Shown here: one piece after another, positions 44,569-54,600 of the stretch
Layout: every line of letters starts with the position of its first letter
Position numbering within the stretch: the stretch's first letter is position 1
Notes under the pieces: model-generated
What the model was told of the DNA's origin: nothing
Database searches by the model: none
The model's input: the letters and a program-made list of their open reading frames with translations, nothing else
NCBI GenBank assembly: GCA_964623885.1
Contig: CAZUVM010000159.1
Coordinates: forward strand, 1-60,616
DNA: 60,616 nt
Direction of reading: 5' to 3'
Source of the DNA: CAZUVM01 sp964623885
Lineage (GTDB): Bacteria > Verrucomicrobiota > Verrucomicrobiia > Limisphaerales > UBA8199
Program-made: the position numbers and the translations under genes

Positions 44569-46718
44569 TACACGTGGTAGCGGCTCTGCAAGAGTTGGTA
44601 CAGCCGCCGAACCCAGCGTGAGAGCAGGGGCTCGGGTTTGAGATCGAAGCGAATGGCACCCGAGCGTCCGTGGAGCAGAGCAACATCAGTGGCGGGGCGG
44701 AGGTTGGCGTGGATTTCGAAAAATGGTTCTTTGGCTTTCTCCGGTTCATTCGGGACAACCGGCACCTCACCGCCGGCCGCCCAGCCCAAGGCCGGCGAAG
44801 GCAGTGTTTGTTTACCGCCAGGGACAACGCTCCAACCGGAGATCGGAATGGCCGAGCCCGCCTGACCGCGCAGCCGGACCTGGCCCCCGCCGGGGGCGCG
44901 GGCAAATGCGGCGTCGGCGTCGGCCTGAACTATCGTGGCGACGAACTCGAACGAGTTGGGGTTTACGAGCAGCCCCAGCGGGGTGCCGCGCTGGATCCTG
45001 CGTCCGAGAACCTCGTAAGAACGCGGGGCGATCCAAATGCCGGCGTGGTGTGCACGCACAGTCAGCGCGGCCGAGTCGGCCTGGAGTTTGTTCAAACGGT
45101 TGGTGATGGACTCGAGGCGGCTTTCAAGCGGTAACAGATCGGCGTTGGTTTTACTAAGCGCTTCACGCAAGCGCGCCTCGGTTTCAGCGTAGAGCCCCTT
45201 TACTTCAGCCACTTCCAGGTCCAACTCGCGATTGGTCAGCAGCAGCAAAGGCTGGCCTGCGACAACGAGCGTGCCCGGCTCCGTCAGCAGGCTGGCCACG
45301 GCGCCGCTCACCTCGTTGGCCACAACAGTTCGCTCTTTGGCCTGAACGACACCGGGCGCGCGGAAGTGACTGGGAAGAGGCGTGACGGCCAGGAACAGCA
45401 ACAAAAATAAGCCGACGGCGGCGCTTACCGCACAGGCACGCGGCCGAACGCGGTCCAGCCGGGGACTGGTCGCCAGGTAATGAAAGAACTTTCCAGCCGG
45501 CACCGTTACCCACGAGACGGCGCAGACGGCTGCCATAATCAGGCCCAGAATCAAAAATCGATCCGCGACCAGCAACAATACGCCGCCGAAAACGATGACG
45601 CGGTAAATGCCGCTGGTGATACCGAACACCACGAGCCACGCAGCTTCGCTGCGGGTCAGAGCGGGACCTGTGGATTGTTTCACGCCGAACACATAGTGTT
45701 CCCAAAGATGCCGGAGCTGCTGGGCGGCGCGTTGCGACAGGTTCGGGATTTCGAGCAAGTCCGACAGAATATAATAGCCATCGAAGCGCAGAAGCGGGTT
45801 GGCGTTAAAGATCACGGTCGAGACGGAGGCCACGAACATCAAGTTGTAGGCGAGGCTGTGCAGCGTTCCCGGACCGGTTCCTGCCCAGATGAAAGCGGCA
45901 ATCGCCGCCGAAAACAGTTCAACAATCATCCCTGCGGCGCCCACCAGGCTTCGTTTCCAGCGGCTGCGCAAACCCCAACTGGTTGAAGCGTCGACGTAAG
46001 GCATTGGGGTAAAGATCATGAGCATGATGCCCATGACATGGACTTCGCCGCCGAACTTGCGACAGAAATAGGCGTGCCCGAATTCGTGAATGGTTTTGAT
46101 CAGGACCAGGCCGAAATAGAGCAAAGGGAGATTGCCCGGAGCCAGAACGCCTTGCCCCTGCAAACGCAGCTCAGACCAATGGTCCACGACGACTTTCACA
46201 CCCCAGCCCACGACGGCCAGCCAGAGCAAGGCGCCGGGCCAGCTGATGAATTTGCCCACCCCCGGCAGCGTGCGGGTGAGGAACCTGTCGGGATCCAGCA
46301 GCGGAAAACGCATGAACATCAGGTTCAAAAGCCGCGCGGATATTTCACGTTGTCTTCGTTTTTTGAAGCGCTCGAACAGTTGGGCGCTGTCCAGGGCCTC
46401 TTCGTAATGGAGCAGGTTGGCAAAATAGAGCTGCGAGAGTAATTGCAGAACGGCTTGCTGCCCCGGGGCATCATCCGGGTGCCGCTCGAGGCATTCCTGC
46501 CAGACCTCCTCAACGGTCCGGTCGGGGCGCAGCCGGCCGACAAACTCGTAGGCGACCGGCGGCAGGCGAAAGAACTGGTTGCTGAAGGGATTCTGCAGAA
46601 CGATCCAGCGCTCGCCGCGGTACATCTGGCGCCGGACGATCACATCGGACCGTAGGTAAACCCGGCGCGAAGCGATGCGATACCAGGATTCGCTAAAGGT
46701 GGGAGGCGACTCGGTCAT
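44568..46718 (-). CDS. PqqD-like / M50-protease / HlyD fusion membrane protein
   Basis: This is a 716-residue inner-membrane protein with three parts. Residues of about 10-105 resemble a PqqD-like winged helix ('RGERWIVLQNPFSNQFFRLPPVAYEFVGRL'), a peptide-recognition fold. About 150-435 is a polytopic M50-like zinc protease: HEFGH at 211-215 and 'NPLLRFDGYY' at 307-316. About 440-716 is a HlyD-like periplasmic adaptor with a lipoyl half ('VVQAKERTVVANEVSGAVASLL'), a coiled-coil hairpin and a beta-barrel. The zinc-binding residues look intact, so proteolysis of a substrate or leader is plausible. It starts 3 nt after the preceding gene. Comparable fusions occur in giant-protein and peptide export loci; I know of no function shown. 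Confidence 0.85.
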   Translation of the reverse strand: MTESPPTFSESWYRIASRRVYLRSDVIVRRQMYRGERWIVLQNPFSNQFFRLPPVAYEFVGRLRPDRTVEEVWQECLERHPDDAPGQQAVLQLLSQLYFANLLHYEEALDSAQLFERFKKRRQREISARLLNLMFMRFPLLDPDRFLTRTLPGVGKFISWPGALLWLAVVGWGVKVVVDHWSELRLQGQGVLAPGNLPLLYFGLVLIKTIHEFGHAYFCRKFGGEVHVMGIMLMIFTPMPYVDASTSWGLRSRWKRSLVGAAGMIVELFSAAIAAFIWAGTGPGTLHSLAYNLMFVASVSTVIFNANPLLRFDGYYILSDLLEIPNLSQRAAQQLRHLWEHYVFGVKQSTGPALTRSEAAWLVVFGITSGIYRVIVFGGVLLLVADRFLILGLIMAAVCAVSWVTVPAGKFFHYLATSPRLDRVRPRACAVSAAVGLFLLLFLAVTPLPSHFRAPGVVQAKERTVVANEVSGAVASLLTEPGTLVVAGQPLLLLTNRELDLEVAEVKGLYAETEARLREALSKTNADLLPLESRLESITNRLNKLQADSAALTVRAHHAGIWIAPRSYEVLGRRIQRGTPLGLLVNPNSFEFVATIVQADADAAFARAPGGGQVRLRGQAGSAIPISGWSVVPGGKQTLPSPALGWAAGGEVPVVPNEPEKAKEPFFEIHANLRPATDVALLHGRSGAIRFDLKPEPLLSRWVRRLYQLLQSRYHV

Positions 46719-46721
46719 GAA

Positions 46722-48578
46722 TCACCACCACAGCTTTAGCCTGAGGAAATCCACGGTACGATGCGTGAGGATCCAGAACAAGCTCCGTTTGCCGACGTCA
46801 AATTTACAAACGCCGCTCATGCCGGGCCGCCACCAGGCCTGGGGCTGGCCCAGTGCGCAACGGATGAGGAACACATTGGCTTCATTCTTGGGGAGGGCTG
46901 CCTTTTCGATGGTGCGGATTTGGATCGGAAACTTATCGCGCGGCCGACTCATAAAAGCGATTTGGCCGCTCGATTGGTCGCGAATTTCATGGATATCGCG
47001 CTCATTGACTTCCGCCTCGGCGTACAACGTGTCGATCCTGCCAACTTTGAAAAGGACATCGGCAGTTTTGACCGGGGCGCCGAGCCGTTCACGCAAATCG
47101 CCTTCGACGACCACACCGGCGAATGGGCTGGCGATCGTGGCATGCGCAAGCCGGTAGCGGACCAGCTCAAGCCGAGCTTCAGTTTGTTCAGCCATCGCCT
47201 CGGAAATGAGCATCTCGGCGCGCGCTTTGGCGGCACGCGCTTTCTCGGCTTCACGCTGGTAGCGAGTCAGGTCCGCCGCAGTGAAGGACTCCTCCAATTG
47301 AAGTTCAGTGGTCTTCAACTTCATCAACGGCGCGCCGGCGGCCACGGCGTCTCCCGGGCGGACGAGAACCTCGTCGATGTAACCGTCGAACGGCGCGGTC
47401 AGGTAACTGAGATCATCGCTGCGGAGAACGAAATTGCCGGTCACGCGGTATGGTAGACGAAGGCCGAACAGGGCCAGGAGTGCCAGCACGATTCCAATGG
47501 ACAGTAGCTTGGCCCAAGTGTGTTCTGGGCCCAGAATCTTGGCGCAACGTTCGCGCAGTTGCGTCGCCCATCGTGCGCCAAACCACTGGTCTTGCTGCTG
47601 GAGATCAACCAGTCGCACCGCCGCCAAATCGCACCCGAGACGAAGCTGCTGGAGTTCGGTTTCCGAGAACAAGCTCGCCTGGCGCTCACAAGTAACAACC
47701 GCCACCGGCCCATTTTTAGCGCGTAGCGGCAGGGAGCAAAGGTGAGCCGCCTGGTGATCCTTGGCGAAATGCTCGTGATCCCTGCAGATCACGGTGGCCG
47801 CCGCCGGCGCCGGGCAGACTATCTCAGCATCCTGGTCCAAACACTCTTCCATTGCTGTTTCGAGCGCTTGAGCAGCTGCCATCCGCCGGTCGAATTTCTC
47901 CGTGCGACTAATCGCCCGCAAACGGATGTAGCCGCCCTCGAGCCAACCCAGGCTGACGCGTTCGCAATTAAATCGCGTAGCCAGGCTGTTGCAAAATGCA
48001 ATCGCAGTGGCCAAAAACCGGTTTTCGGCGCTGACGCTGAAAGCGAGGTCCAGAACGGAGGCGAATTTCTCGACATCAGCCCTTGCGCGATTACCCATCA
48101 GGTTCGCTTGATAAAGTTGCGGGGCTTCGCAGGCGAGACGCAGACGCAGCCACGCCTCACGCGCCGCACTTTCGCTCACCTCGGAAACAAGACCAGCCAA
48201 CAGGCATTCTTCCTGTTGTGGAAGCTCGATCCGAGCGGCGATGACGAAGTTGCCTGCCGACGTCCGGGCATTCGGTTCTAGAGGCGCCATTTGCCCGCCC
48301 GCCGCGAAGGCTTCCGTAGCCACGACTTCCAGTCGGCTGAAGAACGCGCTGAGCATGCGTGAAGGGGGCGTCGCTGCCGGCCACTCCAGCAGCCGTCGCC
48401 AGGGTTGCCCGGGTTGGCGCGCCAGCAGCACAAGTTTATCCGCAAGCGTCAATTGCTGAACAGCGGCCAGGAAGCGGGGCCAGAAGTCCTCCGGGGGTCC
48501 CGCAAAGCGTCGAAGCTGCTCCAGCTCGATGATGGCTTTGTCAAGCGCAGCTCCGGCTTTTTGGGACTCGTTGATCAT
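46722..48578 (-). CDS. GAF-domain / HlyD-like adaptor fusion
   Basis: This is a 618-residue protein with a cytoplasmic N-terminal half containing a GAF domain (about 165-325, 'FNCERVSLGWLEGGYIRLRAI'). A membrane helix at 357-374 (LLSIGIVLALLALFGL) is followed by a periplasmic HlyD-like adaptor ('TGNFVLRSDDLSYLTAPFDGYIDEVLVRPGDAV', coiled-coil 400-470, 'ATIASPFAGVVVEGDLRERLG', 'GMSGVCKFDVGKRSL'). The GAF domain could sense a cytoplasmic ligand or the motor. ATGA overlap with the upstream adaptor gene shows translational coupling. Confidence 0.85.
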   Translation of the reverse strand: MINESQKAGAALDKAIIELEQLRRFAGPPEDFWPRFLAAVQQLTLADKLVLLARQPGQPWRRLLEWPAATPPSRMLSAFFSRLEVVATEAFAAGGQMAPLEPNARTSAGNFVIAARIELPQQEECLLAGLVSEVSESAAREAWLRLRLACEAPQLYQANLMGNRARADVEKFASVLDLAFSVSAENRFLATAIAFCNSLATRFNCERVSLGWLEGGYIRLRAISRTEKFDRRMAAAQALETAMEECLDQDAEIVCPAPAAATVICRDHEHFAKDHQAAHLCSLPLRAKNGPVAVVTCERQASLFSETELQQLRLGCDLAAVRLVDLQQQDQWFGARWATQLRERCAKILGPEHTWAKLLSIGIVLALLALFGLRLPYRVTGNFVLRSDDLSYLTAPFDGYIDEVLVRPGDAVAAGAPLMKLKTTELQLEESFTAADLTRYQREAEKARAAKARAEMLISEAMAEQTEARLELVRYRLAHATIASPFAGVVVEGDLRERLGAPVKTADVLFKVGRIDTLYAEAEVNERDIHEIRDQSSGQIAFMSRPRDKFPIQIRTIEKAALPKNEANVFLIRCALGQPQAWWRPGMSGVCKFDVGKRSLFWILTHRTVDFLRLKLWW

Positions 48579-49378
48579 GGTTTGGCCTCGCGCAAGATGA
48601 TTTTGCCGGCTAATCCCGGGCGCACTTTGCCATCCGGATTCTCGAACAACACTTTCACGGTTTGCAGGCCGCTCGCGGAATCCACGACCGGCGAAATAAA
48701 AATGATGCGGCCTTCAATGGGAATTGGTGTATCGCCGTTCTCGATCTCAAGCTGGACAGTCTGGCCAGTCTTGAGCCGGCCGGATGCCCGAGCCGGGATG
48801 TCGCTGATGAAGTGACAGTGCCGCGTGTCTACCAGGCGCACGACCGCTTCATAGGGCGAGCATGCTTCACCGACGTGCAGCTTCATTTCACAGAGGATGC
48901 CGGCGCCGGGTGCAATCAAGCGTCGCCGGCGCAATTGTTCCTCGGCCTCCTGGTATTCGGCGAGTGAGACTTTGTAATCGGCTTCTTTCTTCAGCAGCTC
49001 ATCACGGCTAATCGATGCGCTTTTTTCGAACACGGTCCGAGTGCTCTCCCAGTCGGCTTTGTGATTTTCCATGATGCACTTGCGGCGCTCAATCTCGATT
49101 TGTTCGAGTTGGTTATCGAGTTCGAGGATGACATCGTTGGTGTGGACGAAATCACCCGGTTTGAAGTTCAGCGCGGAGACGATTCCGGGGACCGGCAGGC
49201 TTAGGGTGACATCAAACACGGGCTCGGTAATTCCCGGGCATGAAGCGATGTCGGCCGCAAAGGAATGGCACAGGCACAAAAGCGTCAAGGCGACCAAATT
49301 GAGCTGCACCAAACCTCGGTAACTTGATCGAACCAATAAATATATGGTGGTGCTGGTCATGTCAGGCTTTCGGGTCAT
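48575..49378 (-). CDS. Periplasmic adaptor (HlyD/RND type)
   Basis: The protein has 267 residues. ATG 49378 shares its A with the TolC-like gene's TGA (TGATG). A signal peptide (LVALTLLCLCHSFAADI) leads to lipoyl half 'TLSLPVPGIVSALNFKPGDFV', a short coiled coil (about 90-150), the second half 'RLIAPGAGILCEMKLHVGEA', and a beta-barrel with 'LKTGQTVQLEIENGDTPIPIEG'. It should bridge the inner-membrane adaptor proteins and the outer-membrane channel. It is the smallest of the three adaptor-type proteins in the operon. Confidence 0.88.
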   Translation of the reverse strand: MTRKPDMTSTTIYLLVRSSYRGLVQLNLVALTLLCLCHSFAADIASCPGITEPVFDVTLSLPVPGIVSALNFKPGDFVHTNDVILELDNQLEQIEIERRKCIMENHKADWESTRTVFEKSASISRDELLKKEADYKVSLAEYQEAEEQLRRRRLIAPGAGILCEMKLHVGEACSPYEAVVRLVDTRHCHFISDIPARASGRLKTGQTVQLEIENGDTPIPIEGRIIFISPVVDSASGLQTVKVLFENPDGKVRPGLAGKIILREAKP

Positions 49379-51273
49379 CAAAAGTGAAGATCCTGGAACA
49401 GTGGTTTGGCGGGTGGCCGGTTGGTTTGAATCTGGGGTTCTGGTGGCTTCGGTTTAGAACCATCCCGGAAAAACTGTTCGGCGGGAGAGATACGGCCCGG
49501 AAGCGGCAGTGGTGTGTATCGAGGCTCCTCCCGTCCGTACTGGGTTTCATCGCTGTTTTCAAAGCCCTTTTCGACCTCAGCTTCCATTTCGGCCCGCTTC
49601 CATTGATCGCGGGTCTTTTGCGATGTGATCGGCAAGTAACGCGGGTCCTGGGGGTCCGTGCGCAAGCGGGCAACTTCGGCCGCCGCTCGGTGGGCTGCTG
49701 CATCGCTGGGATTCCTGCTATCGTCGAGGTGGCGGGTAGCGGCCTGCAATTGAGCCTGGGTGATTTCCAAATGCCTGCGCCGGAGCAGTTCGCCTTGAAT
49801 CATCTCGACTTCCAGCGATGCCAGTTGAGACTGGACCAGAGAATCCACCACTGAAACTCGCGCTTCGAGCAAGTCGCCTTCCACTTCAAGCACCTTGCGG
49901 CTATCGATCTTGCCGGCGTCCAGGCGCGTCAGCGCCGCCTGGAGCAGGTTTTGGTTGTAATTAACGGCTGTTTGATAATTGGTCACGCTCCCACGAGTAT
50001 TGTTAAGCTTGGACCATGCGGTGTTCAAAGCATTGAGGAGTTCAACCTGCAATCCGTGAAGCGTTCTTTGATAGGACTCCACTTCAAGCTGGGCGGACGT
50101 GACTTCGCTCCTGGTTCGTATGCCACCCGCCAGAGGGATATGAAACTCTCCGCCAATATACCAGGAGGGAAAATTCTGATGCTCAACGTCATCAAAGGAA
50201 GTCCCGGGACTGTTTCCCAGCCCGTTCAGGCCATAACTACCCTTCAAGTTAAACTCCGGCAGGCGTTGATTGCGCGCGAACCCCAGCCGGATCAGCCCTT
50301 GTTGGACCTTTTCCTCCGCGGCGAGGTAGTCGGGATTGGAATCGAAAACGCCTTGTCGCAGCGAAGCAAAATCAGGCACTTCACGGGTGAGTTGGGGAGC
50401 ATCTACTGCCCTTAATATTAACGACGAGGCGGACGCTTGTTGTGCACATAGCGACAGCACGCGGTTTACTGCATCGGTTACTTTTTGCCGGGCTTCGGCC
50501 AGTTTGGCCTGGCGCAGGCCAACACCGGCTTGCGCTTCCAACACGTCCAATTCTGATCCTTTTCCGGCCTCAAACCGCGTTCGATTGTCGCGCAGGATGG
50601 TCTCCGCCGTTTTGAGTGATTCCTCGAAGAATCGAACCTGTTCCTGGGCCAAATAAAGATTCCAATAGGTCGCCTCGGTCGCTGAGACCAACCCCATCAG
50701 CTCCCGGCGGTACTCCTGAAAAGCCATTTTGTTGGAGATGGCCGCCATCCGGATTCCCGCAAGACTCGAGGCCGCTCCGAAATTCTTCAGCAAGGGTTGG
50801 GTGACGGTCACACCGAAGAAGGTTTGGTATTCGCCGTTAGTGACGCCGCGCCCCGGCTGGAGGTTGTTGAACAAGTCATGCAAGGAGTAACCCACTTGCA
50901 CGCGGGCGCCCGACGGAACGAACGTTTGAACCCCGGCTTCGTAATTATTGTTGGTCTCATTAAACGTCGGCGCCCCAAGCAGGGAGGTCTGTTGCTCTGC
51001 CGTGTTTCTCCGATTGTTGACCTCATGGGTCGCCGACCCATACAGCTCCGGTTCGAAAATGCCATACTCCCCGTGGGCTCTGCGATTTTGAGCTTCAAAA
51101 ATCATGAGCCGGCCCTGCAGCGTGTCATTGTTCTCCAGCACGAGGCGCAACAGGTCGGGGAGTTTTAAATCCACGGTTCGCGTGTTGGCAGGCGGGCTCA
51201 CCTCGGCCTGGAGTGGCAGGCCGCACACCATCGCGAAAAACCAGCCAATTGAGAGATACCACAGCAGCACCAT
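49378..51273 (-). CDS. TolC-like outer-membrane efflux protein
   Basis: This is a 631-residue outer-membrane channel. I chose ATG 51273 (MVLLWYLSIGWFFAMVCGLPLQA), a proper signal peptide; the frame is open to 51402. Two TolC repeats are visible: 'LPDLLRLVLENNDTLQGRLMIFEAQNRRAHGEYGIFEPEL' and the later 'LRQGVFDSNPDYLAAEEKVQQGLIRLGFARNQRLPEFNL', with long helices ('VSATEATYWNLYLAQEQVRF', 'LQVELLNALNTAWSKL'). The C-terminal tail after about residue 520 is hydrophilic, Arg/Pro-rich and longer than in TolC. It is the first gene of the export operon, divergent from the LEPR-XLL giant gene. Confidence 0.9.
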   Translation of the reverse strand: MVLLWYLSIGWFFAMVCGLPLQAEVSPPANTRTVDLKLPDLLRLVLENNDTLQGRLMIFEAQNRRAHGEYGIFEPELYGSATHEVNNRRNTAEQQTSLLGAPTFNETNNNYEAGVQTFVPSGARVQVGYSLHDLFNNLQPGRGVTNGEYQTFFGVTVTQPLLKNFGAASSLAGIRMAAISNKMAFQEYRRELMGLVSATEATYWNLYLAQEQVRFFEESLKTAETILRDNRTRFEAGKGSELDVLEAQAGVGLRQAKLAEARQKVTDAVNRVLSLCAQQASASSLILRAVDAPQLTREVPDFASLRQGVFDSNPDYLAAEEKVQQGLIRLGFARNQRLPEFNLKGSYGLNGLGNSPGTSFDDVEHQNFPSWYIGGEFHIPLAGGIRTRSEVTSAQLEVESYQRTLHGLQVELLNALNTAWSKLNNTRGSVTNYQTAVNYNQNLLQAALTRLDAGKIDSRKVLEVEGDLLEARVSVVDSLVQSQLASLEVEMIQGELLRRRHLEITQAQLQAATRHLDDSRNPSDAAAHRAAAEVARLRTDPQDPRYLPITSQKTRDQWKRAEMEAEVEKGFENSDETQYGREEPRYTPLPLPGRISPAEQFFRDGSKPKPPEPQIQTNRPPAKPLFQDLHF

Positions 51274-51442
51274 GCGCCCGCCACGATGATGCCAGGCATC
51301 GGGATCACCGGGATCGTGGGCTCCTAATCCTAAACAAATAACTGCGTTTCGTATCAGCGCCCTCAAACAGGGCACGCGACAAATCGGCCTTAAAATCTGC
51401 ATTGGCCCGCTGCTCTAAGACTGTTGTTGCACTTCAAAAACT

Positions 51443-51517
51443 CTTCAGTGCACAAGAAAACAGGAGCCGAATGACCGCGAGGATTTTTCGGCTCATGTGC
51501 TCCGCGTAGCACTGAAG
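51443..51517. repeat. Nested inverted repeats in the divergent region
   Basis: CTTCAGTGC (51443-51451) pairs with GCACTGAAG (51509-51517). Inside, GAGCCGAA (51464-51471) pairs with TTCGGCTC (51487-51494). The two perfect stems are concentric. This could be a regulator site or a small dispersed repeat; no T-run indicates a terminator. Confidence 0.55.
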
Positions 51518-51595
51518 GGGTTTCACACGAAAATTAAATCATACCCGCGTCGTGTGTCCAGAAAAATGTCTTGCAAAAATTTGCGCCAATCCTTC

Positions 51596-51624
51596 TTGAC
51601 AGGGTTTCTCATACCGAGTATTCG
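51596..51624 (+). promoter_or_regulatory. Sigma-70-like promoter of the LEPR-XLL giant gene
   Basis: A perfect TTGACA (51596-51601) is followed after 17 nt by TATTCG (51619-51624), which matches the first three bases of the -10 consensus. Transcription would start about 35 nt before ATG 51665. No clear ribosome-binding site is seen before the ATG. Confidence 0.45.
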
Positions 51625-51664
51625 TCTTACCTATCAAGCCAAGATAACTGCCGTGCTACGCACG

Positions 51665-54600
51665 ATGGCTATTTCTTGGTGTCGTCTGGAACGGGTCGAA
51701 CGGGAGTTTTCGCTGATGGCGAGCGGGCCGAACAAACACCGGTTTGAGTTGGAGGCGTTGGAGCCAAGATGCCTGTTGTCGAGCGGCGTCACGGCTGCGC
51801 TGGCATCCCCGGCAACGACTCGGACCTTGCAGGCAGTTGAATCGACCGGGACTTCCAGTTCTCAAAGCCAGACCAATAACGCTTATAACCCGACCGCACT
51901 GGTCGGCAGCATTCTCCCGTCCGGTTCTCCGACTGGTGCCGTTTTGGCGCATACTCAACCGGCGCCGCACACTCACACAGCACAGTCGACTCCGGCTGAA
52001 ACGACGACTGCGTTGCAAGCTTCTAAGCCGACGACCCCTGCCTTAGTCAGCGCTCAGCCAGCGAGGACTTCAGGTTCTTCTCAGGTTGCCGGCAATCCGA
52101 CAACCCAGCAGTTGACGCAGACGCTAACCGCGGCCAACGGGCCTCCAGCCGCGAACTCGCCGAGCATCACGACAGTCTCCACGCTAAACCTCGGACCGAC
52201 TTCCACGACGACTATTCGAATCGGCGGATCTGAGACAAATGAAGAGGCATACGATCAGATTAATGTAAATGGCTCGGCAAATCTGAACGGCACGCTTAAG
52301 ATTGAACTTACCAACGGTTTCGTTCCTCAGCCTGGCCAACTTTTTAAGATTCTTACTTGGGGCAGCCGAAACGGCCAATTTACCAACTGGTTAGGCACAG
52401 CCGGTATTCCCGGACATCCTGATTATTACTTCCAGCCAATTTACGGTGCGCACGACCTTACCCTCGAAGTAATCGATGATCCAAATATCATCGCGGCGGC
52501 GCAGACTGCGATTAATAATGGCCTGGGCACCCTCGACCAGATTGGTGGACTGCTCAACAATGTAGGCAGCTTCGCTCAGAACATTCCGCTCATCGGAGAC
52601 AAACTCAGCAGCTTCATTGATTCGGGAGCCGCACTCACGCAGGTCATCAAGCAGCAAATTCAGAGCATCCTCAATGGCGCGCCGGTGGCCGAAGCTGCAG
52701 TGACGAGCGCCATCCAAAGCTGGGATGGCACGACCGTTGCCGGATTCCAAATCAAGGTCAACAGCGTGCTGGGACATTATGACGCTACCGGGACGGGACC
52801 CTTCTGGTGGGATATCAACATCGACGTCACCCCTGCCGCGGTGAACAAAGCGTTGAGCAACATTACCGGAGCAGCTTTGGGAGCGGTGATGCCTTCGCCA
52901 CCTTCGGTCAGCGTTCAAGGCAAGCTCAGCGTAGTAATGAGCTTTGGCTACGACAGCGTCTTCTTTATCAAGCTCGACCACCTGACGGCACAGGCTAACG
53001 TGAACGTCAGTTCGTCGAACGGCTTCCCGATTAACTTTGCCGCCCCGTTGTTATCCTCGACCGTGAATAGTTGGTCGGTGAACCTAGCGGCTTCGATCAC
53101 CGCTACGCCGGATGCCAGCATCCTGACCGCCAACGGCACCACCGGCGCGCGCATCGAGTTCGGTACTCTTACCTCCATGGCGGCCAGCTCGAACGCGACC
53201 AGCAACGCATTCAATTTCGCCAAAACCAGCAGCCTCAATGCGGCCTTCAACCTGAGCGCCGCCCTGAGTGGTCTTCCTTTCACTTTCACAGGGACCACCG
53301 CCGTGAACGTTCAAGCCAGCGACTTGTTCACCGGGGGCGATCCGGCGGTGACAGTCGCGGTGAATGGCTCGTTAACCGTGCTTGGCCAAAACCTAACGGG
53401 GACGTTTACCTTCAAGAAAGGGGCGACTGAGACGGATCTTCTGGCTTCTGGTGTTACGCTAAACCTTAATGTGGGGGCGCAGCGGGTCCTTCAGGCTACC
53501 GGCTCGGGTGAGTTCGTGCTGTTAGGCAGTAGCGATTTGGCGGGGACGGCTTCACTTACTTTAACGCAGGGACCAAACATCCCCGGCCTGACCCTGACCG
53601 GAACCACCTTCAACCTGGCTCTAAATACCTCTTCGGGGGCGGTAGCCACAATTGATGGAAACACCGTTAATTTGCCGGCTGGACCCTATTACCGTGTTTC
53701 GGGCCATGCGGTGCTGGGACTGAGCACACCCAGCGCGAACCTAACAGCCGATTTCGACTTCGAGCCCAACGGGAGCAGTGAAGTGGATGTCGGGATTGCC
53801 AACCTTGCGCTCAATTTCGATAACGGCACAAGCAATCTGTTGAGTCTTACCAACGGGTCCGGGGCGTTCGTGATTCTGCCGGGCGGAATGTATGGAACCG
53901 CCGGGGCAACGGTCAGCCTGACGGTCCCGGGAGTGACGTTAGAGGGCACGTTTAACTTGCTGATGAACACGACCGGCGCGAGCCAGTCGGCGAAATCTGT
54001 CAACGTGAACGGGACCGCTGTCAGCATCCCGGCCTTGGTAGCGGGACCGTACCTGCAGGTGCAGGCTACAGGCTCGACGCCTGGGACCCACGCGCAGTTG
54101 ACGGTGTTGGGTGTCCCCATGATGGGTGATTTCCTATTCGAGAACAAAACCACCAATGCGAGCCACAAGGTTATCACCGTGGCCGCCGCCAACGTCAGTT
54201 TCGGCCTCGGCACGGTCAGCACTAGCAATTTGATCTCAATCACCAACGGCTCCGGAGCGTTCATTATCACCTCCGACGGCGTGGCGGGTCAGGGGACGGT
54301 GATGGTCGGTGTCAACGCGCCGGGAGTGACCTTAAGCGGCACATTTGGCGTGGCTATCAACCAAACCAGTGGCGCCGTCAATGAAACTGTCAATATTGGC
54401 GGGTCGTCCGTGGTTATAAACTTGCCGGCCGGCCCGTATCTTCAGGTCAGCGGCACCGGGATCACCCTAGGTTTTCTGGGTATTACGATCACCGGTGATT
54501 TCAGCTTCGAACAGAAGACCACCACGACCAATACCCAATTGGTGACGGTGGTGGCAAACAACGTGGCCTTCAACTTCGGCACCAGCCTGATAACGGCTAC

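Larger units (their letters stand above)
51274..51664. promoter_or_regulatory. Divergent control region between export operon and LEPR-XLL giant gene
   Basis: The spacer has no gene. It contains nested inverted repeats (51443-51517) and, toward the giant gene, a sigma-70-like promoter (51596-51624). I do not see a convincing promoter for the minus-strand operon. The shared region suggests joint control of exporter and substrate. Confidence 0.55.

Noticed and set aside
42592..51273. Ordinary type I secretion or RND efflux operon
   Set aside because: No ABC transporter or RND pump gene is present; the only visible motor is SecA-like.
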